A DNA stretch of 64,000 nt. Origin: Streptomyces sp. SJL17-4 (GTDB lineage: Bacteria; Actinomycetota; Actinomycetes; Streptomycetales; Streptomycetaceae). The translations under genes and the position numbers were made by a program. The notes beneath the pieces are model-generated. The model was not told where the DNA came from. It was given only the letters and a program-made list of their open reading frames with translations, and did no database searches. Positions 54,235-62,716 of the stretch are shown piece after piece. Each line of letters opens with the position of its first letter. Within the stretch, counting starts at the first letter, position 1. Location: assembly GCF_036826855.1 (NCBI RefSeq), contig NZ_CP104578.1:3720001-3784000 (forward strand). Direction: 5' to 3'.

Positions 54235-55364
54235 CGTCCTTTCGGCAGGCCGAGGATGCGCTCGGCGACGATGTCGCGCTGGATCTGGGAGGTGCCGGCG
54301 GCGATCGTGTACGAGAGCGAGGACAGCCGGTCCAGGGTCCACTCCCGCCCGAGGTCGAGCGCGTCGGGTCCGAGCACGCCGGCGGCCGCCTCGTAGAGCT
54401 CCTGCCGGGCGTGCGAGTAGTGCAGCTTGAAGACGGACCCGCCGGCCCCCGGCACGCCCCCCGTCGCCTGCGCCTCGCTGACGTTCGCCTGGGTGAGCCG
54501 CCACAGCGCCCGGAACTCGGCGGAGAGCCTGCCGAGCCGCCGCCGCAGGACGGGGTCGTCCCAGGTGCCGTTCTCCCGGGCCGTGCGGGCGAGTTCGCCG
54601 AGGAGGCGGCGGCAGGCGACGACCTCGCCGACGAACGCGGTGCCGCGCTCGAACGACAGGGTCACCATCGTGACCCGCCACCCGTCGTTCTCCTCCCCCA
54701 CCCGGTTCGCCACCGGCACCCGCACCTCGTCGAGGAACACCTCGGCGAACTCGGTCGACCCGGCCAGCGTCCGCAGCGGCCGTACGGTGACGCCGGGCGC
54801 GTCCATGGGCATGGCGAGCCAGCTGATGCCGCGGTGCTTGGCCGCCCCCGGATCCGTACGGACGAGCAGCTCGCACCAGTCGGCGACCTCGGCGTGCGAG
54901 GTCCAGATCTTGGAGCCGGAGACGACGTACGCGTCCCCGTCCCGTACGACCCTGGTCCGCAGGGAGGCGAGGTCCGACCCCGCGTCGGGCTCGCTGAAGC
55001 CCTGGCACCAGACCTCGTCGCCGCGCAGGACCGGCGGCAGCCAGCGGGCGCGCTGTTCGGCCGTGCCCTCGGCGGCGATCGTGGGGCCGGCGTGGAGGAG
55101 ACCGACGAAGTTGGCGCCCACGTAAGGGGCTCCGGCGAGTTCGGTCTCCTCCAGGAAGATGAGCCGCTGCGTCGGGGAGGCGTCCCAGTGCACGTCGGCG
55201 TACCCGGCGTCGTACAGCCGGCGCTGCCAGCCGCAGTCGTACGCCCGCCGGGCCGGCCAGTCGAGCGGGTCGGGTCTCGCCGGGAGGGTGGGCAGCGCCG
55301 CGGCCAGCCACTCCCGCAGCCGGACGCGGAAGTCCTCCTCCTCGGCGCTGTAGGCCAGGTCCAT
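54231..55364 (-). CDS. Acyl-CoA dehydrogenase
   Basis: The 377-residue flavoprotein has all three family domains: an N-terminal helical domain, the middle FAD region (WCQGFSEPDAGSDLASLRTRV and VVSGSKIWTSHA), and a C-terminal helical domain ending AAGTSQIQRDIVAERILGLPKGR. The common catalytic Glu at the xEGT position is Ala here, as in several actinobacterial FadE proteins whose base lies elsewhere. It oxidises an acyl-CoA to the enoyl-CoA, donating electrons to ETF. Its ATG overlaps the amidohydrolase stop (ATGA). Confidence 0.9.
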   Translation of the reverse strand: MDLAYSAEEEDFRVRLREWLAAALPTLPARPDPLDWPARRAYDCGWQRRLYDAGYADVHWDASPTQRLIFLEETELAGAPYVGANFVGLLHAGPTIAAEGTAEQRARWLPPVLRGDEVWCQGFSEPDAGSDLASLRTRVVRDGDAYVVSGSKIWTSHAEVADWCELLVRTDPGAAKHRGISWLAMPMDAPGVTVRPLRTLAGSTEFAEVFLDEVRVPVANRVGEENDGWRVTMVTLSFERGTAFVGEVVACRRLLGELARTARENGTWDDPVLRRRLGRLSAEFRALWRLTQANVSEAQATGGVPGAGGSVFKLHYSHARQELYEAAAGVLGPDALDLGREWTLDRLSSLSYTIAAGTSQIQRDIVAERILGLPKGR

Positions 55365-56566
55365 CACACAGTGCCCCGGTCGAAGTCGAGGTCGAGCATG
55401 CGGATGGCGTTGCCCCGCATGAGTTTGTAGATCGTCTCGTCGTCGAGGCCCTGGACGTGGTCGAGGGCGACCTCCTTGGTGTGCGGGAAGGTCGAGTCGA
55501 CGTGCGGGTAGTCGGTCTCGAAGGTGGCGTTGTCCCTCCCCACCACGTCCAGGGAGGCGATCCCGTGCTTGTCGCGGAAGAAGCAGCAGAAGATCTGCCG
55601 GTAGTAGTACGTGGACGGCGGCTCGGGGATGAGGTCGCGGACGCCGCCCCAGGCGCGGTGCTCCTCCCACACGTCGTCGGCGCGCTCCAGGGCGTACGGG
55701 ATCCAGCCCATCTGGCCCTCGCTGTAGGCGAGCTTGAGCCGGGGGAACTTCACGAGGACGCCGCTGAAGAGGAAGTCCATCATCGAGGCCATCGCGTTGT
55801 TGAAGCTGAGCGAGGCCTGGACGGCGGGCGGGGCGTCGGGCGAGGCGGCGGGCATCTGGCTGCTGGAGCCGATGTGCATGTTGACCACCGTGCCGGTCTC
55901 CTGGCAGACGGCGAAGAAGGGGTCCCAGTAGCCGGAGTGGATCGACGGCAGGCCGAGGTGGGTGGGGATCTCGGAGAAGGTGACGGCCTTGACGCCGCGG
56001 GCGGCGTTGCGCCGGATCTCGGCGACGGCGAGGTCGATGTCCCAGAGCGGGATGATGCAGAGCGGGATGAGCCGGCCGCCGCTGTCGCCGCACCATTCCT
56101 CGACCATCCAGTCGTTGTAGGCGCGGACGCAGGCGAGGGCGACCTCCTTGTCGTGGGCCTCGGCGAAGGTCTGGCCGCAGAAGCGGGGGAAGGTGGGGAA
56201 GCAGAGGGAGGCCTCGACGTGGTTGAGGTCCATGTCGGCGAGGCGGGCCTTGGGGTCCCAGCAGCCGCGCCGCATCTCGGCGCGGGTGATCCCCTCCAGG
56301 GTCATGTCGTCGCGGTCGAAGCCGACGGCGGCGATGTTGCGCTTGTACGGGAACGTGAGGTCCTCGTAGATCCACCAGTCGGTCGGCGGGCCGTCCGGGT
56401 CCATCGTGATCTGGTACTTGCCGGCGACGTAGGCGAGCTCGCCGATGCCGGCCGTGAGGGGCTGGGGCCCGCGGTCGCGGTACTTCTTCGGGAGCCAGGT
56501 CTCGAAGAGGTGGGCGGGCTCGATCACGTGGTCGTCGACGCTGATGATGCGGGGCAGTTCCGTCAT
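55364..56566 (-). CDS. Amidohydrolase family 2 protein (ACMSD-like)
   Basis: The 400-residue protein starts with the family pattern IISVDDHVIEPAHLFETWLPKKYRD. It continues with ADMDLNHVEASLCFPTFPRFCG, VTFSEIPTHLGLPSIHSGYWDPFFAV, and a C-terminal ATFETDYPHVDSTFPHTKE holding the conserved Asp. The family (amidohydrolase_2) includes decarboxylases and hydrolases acting on aromatic or ring-opened acids; the substrate here is unknown. ATG 56566 follows TGGAGGGGTC. It leads the operon with two acyl-CoA dehydrogenases and lies just below two CTGACG-type sites. Confidence 0.87.
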   Translation of the reverse strand: MTELPRIISVDDHVIEPAHLFETWLPKKYRDRGPQPLTAGIGELAYVAGKYQITMDPDGPPTDWWIYEDLTFPYKRNIAAVGFDRDDMTLEGITRAEMRRGCWDPKARLADMDLNHVEASLCFPTFPRFCGQTFAEAHDKEVALACVRAYNDWMVEEWCGDSGGRLIPLCIIPLWDIDLAVAEIRRNAARGVKAVTFSEIPTHLGLPSIHSGYWDPFFAVCQETGTVVNMHIGSSSQMPAASPDAPPAVQASLSFNNAMASMMDFLFSGVLVKFPRLKLAYSEGQMGWIPYALERADDVWEEHRAWGGVRDLIPEPPSTYYYRQIFCCFFRDKHGIASLDVVGRDNATFETDYPHVDSTFPHTKEVALDHVQGLDDETIYKLMRGNAIRMLDLDFDRGTV

Positions 56567-56581
56567 GACCCCTCCATGTTT

Positions 56582-56611
56582 CTGATGGACCGTCAGATCT
56601 GACGGCATCAG
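56582..56611. promoter_or_regulatory. CTGACG-type operator cluster, site 7
   Basis: CTGATGGACCGTCAG (56582-56596) is a one-mismatch site just upstream of the amidohydrolase gene. It is directly followed by CTGACGGCATCAG (56599-56611), a shortened second site. The cluster lies within 45 bp of the start codon. Confidence 0.7.
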
Positions 56612-56667
56612 GCTAGCCCCGCACCCCTGGACCGACAAGCGCCCGGCCTCTACGCTCGCCGCACGAT

Positions 56668-56682
56668 CTGACGGAACGTCAG
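56668..56682. promoter_or_regulatory. CTGACG-type 15-bp operator, site 8
   Basis: CTGACGGAACGTCAG has perfect 6-bp arms around GAA and ends 17 bp upstream of the acyl-CoA ligase ATG at 56700, just before its AAGAGGAG ribosome site. Confidence 0.78.
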
Positions 56683-56699
56683 CCAAGAGGAGTCCGGTC

Positions 56700-58208
56700 A
56701 TGGATCAGACCGCACACGCCCTGGGCGATTCCCGCACGCTCTGGGAGCTCGTCGAGCGCCGCGCCGCCCTCACCCCCGACCGGCCCGTCCTCCTCCAGGG
56801 CGACCGGGTCCTCACCTTCGGCGGCCTGCGCGAGCGCGCCGAGCGCTGCGCCGCGGGGCTCCACGCCATGGGGGTGCGGCCGGGCACGGTCGTCGCCTGG
56901 CAGCTGCCGACCCGCATCGAGACCGCGGTGCTCTCCTTCGCGCTCGCCCGCATCGGAGCCGTACAGACCCCCGTGATCCCCTTCTACCGGGACAAGGAGG
57001 TCGGCTTCGCGCTGCGCGAGTCCAAGGCCGAGTTCTTCGCCGTCCCCGGAATCTGGCGTGGATTCGACCATACGGAGATGGCCCGGCGGCTCGGCGCGCA
57101 CGGCGTCTTCGAGGCGTACGGCCCCGATTCCCTGCCCGACGGAGACCCGGCGGTCCTGCCCCCGCCACCCGCCTCCGGGACCGACGTCCGCTGGATCTAC
57201 TGGACCTCGGGCACGACCTCCGACCCCAAGGGCGTCCTGCACACCGACCGCTCGCTCCTCGCGGGCGGCTCCTGCCTCGCCCACGCGCTGAAGCTCACCG
57301 CGTCCGACGTCGGCTCGATGGCCTTCCCGTACGCGCACATCGCCGGGCCCGACTACACGGTGATGCTGCTGCTGTACGGCTTCCCGGCCGTCATGTTCGA
57401 ACAGTTCGCGCTGCCCGACGCCCTCGACGAGTACCGGCGGCACGGAGTGACGGTCGCCGGCGGCTCCACCGCCTTCTACTCGATGTTCCTCGCCGAGCAG
57501 CGCAGACAGCCCGGCGAGCCGGTCATCCCCACCCTGCGGCTGCTCGCGGGCGGCGGGGCCCCGAAGCCGCCGGAGATCTACCACGCCGTGCGGAAGGAGC
57601 TGGGCTGCCAGCTCACCCACGGGTACGGCATGACCGAGGTCCCCATGATCACCATGGGCGCGCCCGACGACACCGCCGAGAACCTCGCCACCACCGAGGG
57701 CCGCCCACCGGCCGGCATGGAGATCCGGATCACCGGCTCCGGCGAGGTGCGGCTCCGCGGCGAGGCCGTCTGCCGGGGCTATCTGGACCCGGCGCAGACG
57801 GCGGCCGCCTTCGACGAGGACGGCTTCCTCATCACCGGCGACGTCGGCCACCTCACCCCGAGCGGCCACCTCGTCCTGACCGGCCGCATCAAGGACATCA
57901 TCATCCGAAAGGGAGAGAACATCTCGGCCAAGGAGATCGAGGACCTCCTCCACCGGCACCCGGACGTCGGCGACGCCGCCGTCATCGGCCTCCCGGACGC
58001 CGAGCGCGGCGAGCGGGTCTGCGCCGTCGTCGAACAGCCCCCGGGGGCCGGCCCGCTGACCCTCCCGGTGGTGACGGCCTTCCTGCGGGAGGCGGGCCTG
58101 TCGGTGCACAAGCTTCCGGAGCAGCTGGAGGTGGTGGACGCGCTCCCCCGCAACGACACGCTGCGGAAGGTGCTGAAGTACCAGCTCAGGGAGCGATTCG
58201 GTCGGTGA
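56700..58208 (+). CDS. AMP-forming acyl-CoA ligase (ANL superfamily)
   Basis: The 502-residue enzyme has the P-loop-like IYWTSGTTSDPKGVLHT, the QLTHGYGMTEVPM motif, the DGFLITGDVGHL adenylate motif, the GRIKDIIIRKGENIS hinge and a C-terminal Lys in RNDTLRKVLKYQL. It should activate a carboxylic acid to its CoA thioester with ATP. FadD/cyclohexanecarboxylate-CoA ligase-like sequences are the nearest pattern. ATG 56700 has AAGAGGAGTC upstream and the perfect CTGACG operator before that. It is divergent from the amidohydrolase operon and probably starts the same pathway. Confidence 0.9.
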   Translation: MDQTAHALGDSRTLWELVERRAALTPDRPVLLQGDRVLTFGGLRERAERCAAGLHAMGVRPGTVVAWQLPTRIETAVLSFALARIGAVQTPVIPFYRDKEVGFALRESKAEFFAVPGIWRGFDHTEMARRLGAHGVFEAYGPDSLPDGDPAVLPPPPASGTDVRWIYWTSGTTSDPKGVLHTDRSLLAGGSCLAHALKLTASDVGSMAFPYAHIAGPDYTVMLLLYGFPAVMFEQFALPDALDEYRRHGVTVAGGSTAFYSMFLAEQRRQPGEPVIPTLRLLAGGGAPKPPEIYHAVRKELGCQLTHGYGMTEVPMITMGAPDDTAENLATTEGRPPAGMEIRITGSGEVRLRGEAVCRGYLDPAQTAAAFDEDGFLITGDVGHLTPSGHLVLTGRIKDIIIRKGENISAKEIEDLLHRHPDVGDAAVIGLPDAERGERVCAVVEQPPGAGPLTLPVVTAFLREAGLSVHKLPEQLEVVDALPRNDTLRKVLKYQLRERFGR

Positions 58209-58617
58209 CCCGCTGTTCGGGGAGGGTCAGGTCGGCGAGGGCCGCCGCCCCCGTCAGCGCCCCCGGCACGTCCTCGTACACCTCGAAGAGGCGCCGGACG
58301 CCGAGCGCGGTGAGAACCCGGCCGACGTGACCGTCCCGGTCCTCGGGGAGGATCAGGCGCAGCCGGCCGCCGCAGGAACGGAGCAACCGGCGGGCCGCGA
58401 TCAGCACCCCCACCCCGCTGGAGTCGCAGAACCGCACCGCGGACAGGTCGATCACCAGGTCGTGGCGGCCGCCCGCCACGGCGTCGTGCACGCGGCGGCG
58501 TATCCGGGGGGAGGTGACCAGGTCCATCTCGCCCCGCACACGGAACACCGTCCAGGAGCCGTACTCGTTCTCGTCGACCTCGATCGTCGTCACGGTCGCC
58601 GCCTGCCCCACCGGCAC
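58186..58617 (-). CDS. STAS-domain anti-sigma factor antagonist
   Basis: The 143-residue protein is a SpoIIAA/RsbV-like anti-anti-sigma factor: FRVRGEMDLVTSPRIRRRV, and the phospho-acceptor serine region VRFCDSSGVGVLIAARRLL (about 62-80). It would release a sigma factor from its HATPase anti-sigma partner when unphosphorylated. Its 3' end overlaps the ligase gene by 23 bp. An ECF sigma locus starts 155 bp away on the other strand, and two HATPase genes are elsewhere in the window; the partner is not certain. Confidence 0.88.
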   Translation of the reverse strand: MPVGQAATVTTIEVDENEYGSWTVFRVRGEMDLVTSPRIRRRVHDAVAGGRHDLVIDLSAVRFCDSSGVGVLIAARRLLRSCGGRLRLILPEDRDGHVGRVLTALGVRRLFEVYEDVPGALTGAAALADLTLPEQRVTDRIAP

Positions 58618-58772
58618 GCTCCGAAACCCCCGGCCGCCGGGATGACGCTTTCCTTACCATCCGGGCCCGCGTCAAGGGCGCACTTGCGGCAAACATGCGT
58701 GCGTTGTCGGGGTGGCCCACTACGTTGGAGCGGAGACGGAGAGCCGCCGGAGCCGGGAGGGGCGAGGGTCGG

Positions 58773-59354
58773 ATGGCGATGGACACACCACCGCGCTGGG
58801 ACCGCAGGATGCAGCAGCGCCTGGCGCGCGGCGAGGCGGCCGCGCTCGGCGAGCTGTACGACCGGTTCGCCTCCCTGGTGCACAGCCTCGCCCACCGGGT
58901 CCTCGACGACGACGACGCGGCCGACCAGATCACCCGTGAGGTCTTCGGCTACATCTGGGAGAACCCGGACGCGTACGACCCGAAGCAGGGGAACCTGCGC
59001 TCGTGGGTGGCCAAGCTGACGCAGCGGCAGGCCGTCCACCGGCTGCGGCAGGCCGAGACGACGGCGTACGCGGAGACGGGCCGGGGTTCCGCGGAGGAGC
59101 TGGAGCAGAAGGTGCGGCGGGCGTCGGTCGCGGCCCGCGCCGACTACATCGTGACGTCCATGCCGACCCCGCTCCGGGCCGCGCTCGAACTGGCGTACTT
59201 CCAGCGGCGGGACTACCGGCAGACCGCCGCCGACCTCGGCGTCACCGAGGACGAGGCGCGGCGGCGCCTGCGCCTCGGGCTCCAGCTGCTGTCCTCGGCG
59301 AACCGGCCCTTCTCCGAGGGCGGCGGTCCGCCCGGCTACGGACGGGCGCGGTGA
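58773..59354 (+). CDS. ECF-type RNA polymerase sigma factor
   Basis: The 193-residue protein has sigma region 2 (GELYDRFASLVHSLAHRVLDDDDAADQITREVFGYIWENPDAYDP, about 28-72). Region 4 spans about 128-175 (MPTPLRAALELAYFQRRDYRQTAADLGVTEDEARRRLRLGLQ). ATG 58773 has GGGAGGGGCGAGGG upstream. Its stop overlaps the anti-sigma gene start (GTGA), so the two are made in a fixed ratio. The promoter specificity is not readable here. Confidence 0.9.
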   Translation: MAMDTPPRWDRRMQQRLARGEAAALGELYDRFASLVHSLAHRVLDDDDAADQITREVFGYIWENPDAYDPKQGNLRSWVAKLTQRQAVHRLRQAETTAYAETGRGSAEELEQKVRRASVAARADYIVTSMPTPLRAALELAYFQRRDYRQTAADLGVTEDEARRRLRLGLQLLSSANRPFSEGGGPPGYGRAR

Positions 59355-60685
59355 CCCGGGCGAACGGCGACGACGGGGACGACGTCGCACGCGCCCCGTG
59401 GATACCGGGGCCGCGTCGGGCGGCGGACGACCATGCGGACCTGACGGCCGACCCGAGTGACGTGCCGGAAGGGGAGAAGCCCGGGGTGGAGCCCGAGCGC
59501 GTGGAGCCCGAGCATGTGCAGCCCGAGCCCGTGGAGCCCGAGCGCGTGGAGTCCGAGCGCGTGGAGTCCGAGCCCGACGTGCCCGTCCTGACGCACGGCG
59601 TGCTCAAGTCCCTGCTCGGGGCATGGGCGCTTTCGGCGTGCTCGCCCGGGGAGACGCAGGCCGTCGAGGACCACCTGACGGCCTGCGCGCCGTGCGCGGA
59701 CGAGGCGTTGCGGCTGCGGGACGCGGTGGCGCTGCTGCACGAGGACCGCGACCTGGACCTCGACCCGCTCCTGCGGTCCCGGGTCCTGGAGAACTGCCTG
59801 GGCCGGCGGCCGGCCCGCATCCCGGTGCCGGAGTGGGCCACGCCGTACGACGCGGAGACCGCGCGGCTCGACGCCCTGCTCCGGGACATCGGCGAGTCGG
59901 AGTGGCACGCGCCGGTCCGGCTGAAGTGGTACGAGGAGGGCCGGATCGTACGCCGGAAGGCGACGGTCGCCGGCGTCATCGGCCATCTCCTCGCGGTGGA
60001 CGGGCTCGTGTCGGCGGCGCTCGGCCTGGAGGACCCGCTGGGCGCGGGGACCCCGGAGCTGTCGCCGTCGGAGCGGACGGAAGCGTACTGGTCGGGCCTG
60101 GACCGGCCGCCGAACCGCTCGATCCGCGGCCCCTGGCGGGACCAGAGCCACACACTGATCCGGACGGTGTCGTTCGCGGGGCGGGGCGTGGCGGACCTGA
60201 CGGTCACATACAAGGACTTCGCGCTGCCGCTGCGGGACTCGCTCCTCGAGCGGGCCTTCGAGTGCTGGGTGCACGCGGACGACATCGCGAACGCGGTGGC
60301 GTACCCGTACGCCGCGCCGAGCGGGGCGCATCTGCACAGCATGATCGACCTGGCGGCGCGGCTGCTTCCGGGCGCCCTGGCGAACCGCCGCCGCACGGGC
60401 CTCGCGTCGCCGGCCCGCCATCTGGTCGCGGCGGGCGCGCCGGGCCGCTCGCTCCATCTGGAGGTGGAGGGCGCGGGCGGCGGCCACTGGTACATCGCGC
60501 TGGACTCCCCGGCGGCGCTCGGCTCGCCGGACCGGGCGGTGGCGCAGGTGGCGATGGACGGGGTCGAGTTCTGCCAGCTGGTGGCGGGTCACATCTCCCC
60601 GGAGGAGGCGGCGGCGGGGCAGGACGGTGACCGGGAGGCGATCAGGGACGTCCTGTCGGCAGCGGCGTCCCTGAGCCGACTGTAG
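59351..60685 (+). CDS. Zinc-finger anti-sigma factor fused to a maleylpyruvate-isomerase-like domain
   Basis: The 444-residue protein begins with an acidic linker of VEPERVEPE repeats (residues 46-75). It has a ZAS-type zinc motif H108-x3-C112-x2-C115 (EDHLTACAPCADEAL) that binds the cognate ECF sigma. The C-terminal part (about 160-444) is a mycothiol-dependent maleylpyruvate isomerase/DinB-like domain (GVIGHLLAVDGLVSAALGL and AFECWVHADDIANAVAYPY). There is no transmembrane segment, so it is a soluble, potentially thiol- or metal-responsive anti-sigma factor. Confidence 0.85.
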   Translation: MTRANGDDGDDVARAPWIPGPRRAADDHADLTADPSDVPEGEKPGVEPERVEPEHVQPEPVEPERVESERVESEPDVPVLTHGVLKSLLGAWALSACSPGETQAVEDHLTACAPCADEALRLRDAVALLHEDRDLDLDPLLRSRVLENCLGRRPARIPVPEWATPYDAETARLDALLRDIGESEWHAPVRLKWYEEGRIVRRKATVAGVIGHLLAVDGLVSAALGLEDPLGAGTPELSPSERTEAYWSGLDRPPNRSIRGPWRDQSHTLIRTVSFAGRGVADLTVTYKDFALPLRDSLLERAFECWVHADDIANAVAYPYAAPSGAHLHSMIDLAARLLPGALANRRRTGLASPARHLVAAGAPGRSLHLEVEGAGGGHWYIALDSPAALGSPDRAVAQVAMDGVEFCQLVAGHISPEEAAAGQDGDREAIRDVLSAAASLSRL

Positions 60686-60700
60686 GTCGCGCTCACGGCC

Positions 60701-60835
60701 TCGGTCGCGAATGGCGCGTCGCCCCCCGTCGTGAAGAGCGTGTCACCTCGGTCGTGAACGGCGCGTCGCCTCGGTCGTAAATGCCGCGTCGCCCCCGTCG
60801 TGGACAGCGCGTCGCCGCCGTCGCAGGCTGCCGAC
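60701..60835. repeat. Degenerate 23-24-bp tandem repeat
   Basis: About five imperfect units of the form TCGGTCGTGAACGGCGCGTCGCC fill the gap between the anti-sigma gene and the next lipoprotein gene. Divergence between units suggests an older duplication. Confidence 0.65.
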
Positions 60836-60944
60836 GCCCTCCGTGTGAACGGCGGGAACCGCCCCTATAGGCTGATCAGCACATGAGTCGTGTCACATCG
60901 CCGGGGGGCACGACCCCGCCCCCGTGACATGGAGTTCCCCCCTC

Positions 60945-61769
60945 ATGCGCCGTGCGCTTCTGCCCGCCCTTCTCTGCGCCGCGCTCCTGACCGCCGGCTG
61001 CGCGACCGCGGAACCGGGACCCGGCGCCGCCGGTACCAAGGCCGGGACCACGAAGGCGGCCCCGAGCGCCGTCGCGACGACCCCCGCCGACCACACGCAC
61101 GCGGTCCGCGCCGCCGTCGCGGAGACCGGCCGGACCACCGCCCGGTTCTCGTACCGGTCGGAAATGGGTACGGCGTCGGCTCCGATGGTCATCACCACCG
61201 ACGGCGCCCACGACTTCGCGCGCGACCGCGGCACCCTCCGTACGGGTCTGGGAACGGTGGCCCGGTTCGAAGAGGTCCTCACCGCGAAGCGGATCTACCT
61301 GCGCGGCGCCGCCGGTGACGACACGATGCCGTGGTCGTACGTCGACCGCGCCGACGTCCAGGCCCGGCACGCCCTCAGGGCACCCGGCAACGACCCCGAG
61401 TACACCCTGCGACAGGCCGCCATGGGCGAGCGGTTCGCGCGGGTCGGCGAGGAGAAACTGAACGGCGCCCCGGTCACGCACTACCGCGGCCACCTCCCGC
61501 ACGCGGCCCTCGTCCTGCAGATGGCCGAGGACCGGCGGGCGTTGGTGGACAAGATGCGCGAGCTCCTGGGTGGCCCGGTCCCCGCGTCCGCCGACGTGTG
61601 GGTCGACGGACGGAAGCGGGTCGTGAAGGTGCGTCTCTCGCTGAACGTCGGGGGCGGCATGCCGATCTCCGTCAACACGCTCACGCTCACCGAGCTGGGC
61701 AGGCCAGTGAAGGTCACCGTCCCCACCGCCGGGGAAGCCGTCCGGTCGGACGGCTCGCTCCTCGGCTGA
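60945..61769 (+). CDS. Lipoprotein of unknown function (LppX/LolA-like pattern)
   Basis: The 274-residue precursor has a lipoprotein signal with lipobox LLTAGC (Cys near residue 20) followed by a Thr/Ala/Gly-rich tether. The mature domain is beta-rich (TARFSYRSEMGTASAPMVITTDGAHDF, NGAPVTHYRGHLPHAAL, DVWVDGRKRVVKVRLSL). This resembles LppX/LprG or LolA-type lipid-handling lipoproteins of actinobacteria, but the family match is by eye only. ATG 60945 has GGAG ten bases upstream; the in-frame GTG 60924 adds seven residues. Confidence 0.75.
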   Translation: MRRALLPALLCAALLTAGCATAEPGPGAAGTKAGTTKAAPSAVATTPADHTHAVRAAVAETGRTTARFSYRSEMGTASAPMVITTDGAHDFARDRGTLRTGLGTVARFEEVLTAKRIYLRGAAGDDTMPWSYVDRADVQARHALRAPGNDPEYTLRQAAMGERFARVGEEKLNGAPVTHYRGHLPHAALVLQMAEDRRALVDKMRELLGGPVPASADVWVDGRKRVVKVRLSLNVGGGMPISVNTLTLTELGRPVKVTVPTAGEAVRSDGSLLG

Positions 61770-61818
61770 CCGCCGGCCGCGCCACGCCGGCGGGTCAGCC
61801 GGTGGGTCAGCCGGTGGG

Positions 61819-62670
61819 TCACGCGAAGACGACTGTGCGGCGGCCGTTCAGGAGGATGCGGTGTTCCGCGTGCCACTTCACCGCGCGGGCCAGCGCCTGG
61901 CACTCCACGTCGCGGCCAATCGCGACCAGCTGGTCCGGGGTCACGTCGTGGGCGACGCGCTCGACCTCCTGCTCGATGATCGGGCCCTCGTCGAGGTCGG
62001 CCGTCACGTAGTGGGCGGTCGCGCCGATCAGCTTCACGCCGCGCTCGTGCGCCTGGTGGTAGGGCTTGGCGCCCTTGAAGCTGGGGAGGAAGGAGTGGTG
62101 GATGTTGATGATCCGCCCGGAGAGCTGCTTGCAGAGCTCGTCGGAGAGGACCTGCATGTAGCGGGCGAGGACGACCAGCTCGACGTTCTCCTCGCGGACC
62201 AGGTCCAGGAGCTCGGCCTCGGCCGCCGCCTTGGTGTCCTTGGTGACGGGGATGTGCCGGAAGGGCAGCCCGTACGAGCCGACGAGTTCCTCGAAGTCGG
62301 TGTGGTTGGAGACGACGGCGACGATCTCGACCGGCAGCGCGCCGATCCGCGAGCGGAACAGCAGATCGTTCAGACAGTGGCCGAACTTCGACACCATGAG
62401 GACGATCCGCATCCGCTGGTCGGCGCGGTTGATCTGCCAGTCCATCGCGAAGGAGTCGCCGACGGCGGCGAAGCTGGCGCGCAGCTTGTCGACGTTCACG
62501 GGGGCCTCGGCCGAGAAGTGGACGCGCATGAAGAAGAGCCCGGTGTCGCGGTCTCCGAACTGCTGACTGTCCTCGATGTTGCACCCGGTGATGAAGAGGT
62601 AGCTCGACACGGCGTGCACGATGCCCTGCTTGTCGGGGCACGAGAGGGTGAGGACGTACTGGTCGGTCAT
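61819..62670 (-). CDS. purU: Formyltetrahydrofolate deformylase
   Basis: PurU hydrolyses 10-formyltetrahydrofolate to formate and tetrahydrofolate, balancing one-carbon pools. The 283-residue protein has an N-terminal ACT domain (about 3-75, YVLTLSCPDKQGIVHAVSSYL) and a formyltransferase domain with RIVLMVSKFGHCLNDLLFR. The catalytic region is INIHHSFLPSFKGAKPYHQAHERGVKLIGATAHYVTADLDEGPII. Length and motifs are canonical. It stands alone on the minus strand. Confidence 0.95.
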   Translation of the reverse strand: MTDQYVLTLSCPDKQGIVHAVSSYLFITGCNIEDSQQFGDRDTGLFFMRVHFSAEAPVNVDKLRASFAAVGDSFAMDWQINRADQRMRIVLMVSKFGHCLNDLLFRSRIGALPVEIVAVVSNHTDFEELVGSYGLPFRHIPVTKDTKAAAEAELLDLVREENVELVVLARYMQVLSDELCKQLSGRIINIHHSFLPSFKGAKPYHQAHERGVKLIGATAHYVTADLDEGPIIEQEVERVAHDVTPDQLVAIGRDVECQALARAVKWHAEHRILLNGRRTVVFA

Positions 62671-62716
62671 CCCGTCAGCCTGCCATATCCGGAGGTGCGC
62701 GGTGACCCGCCGTCCG

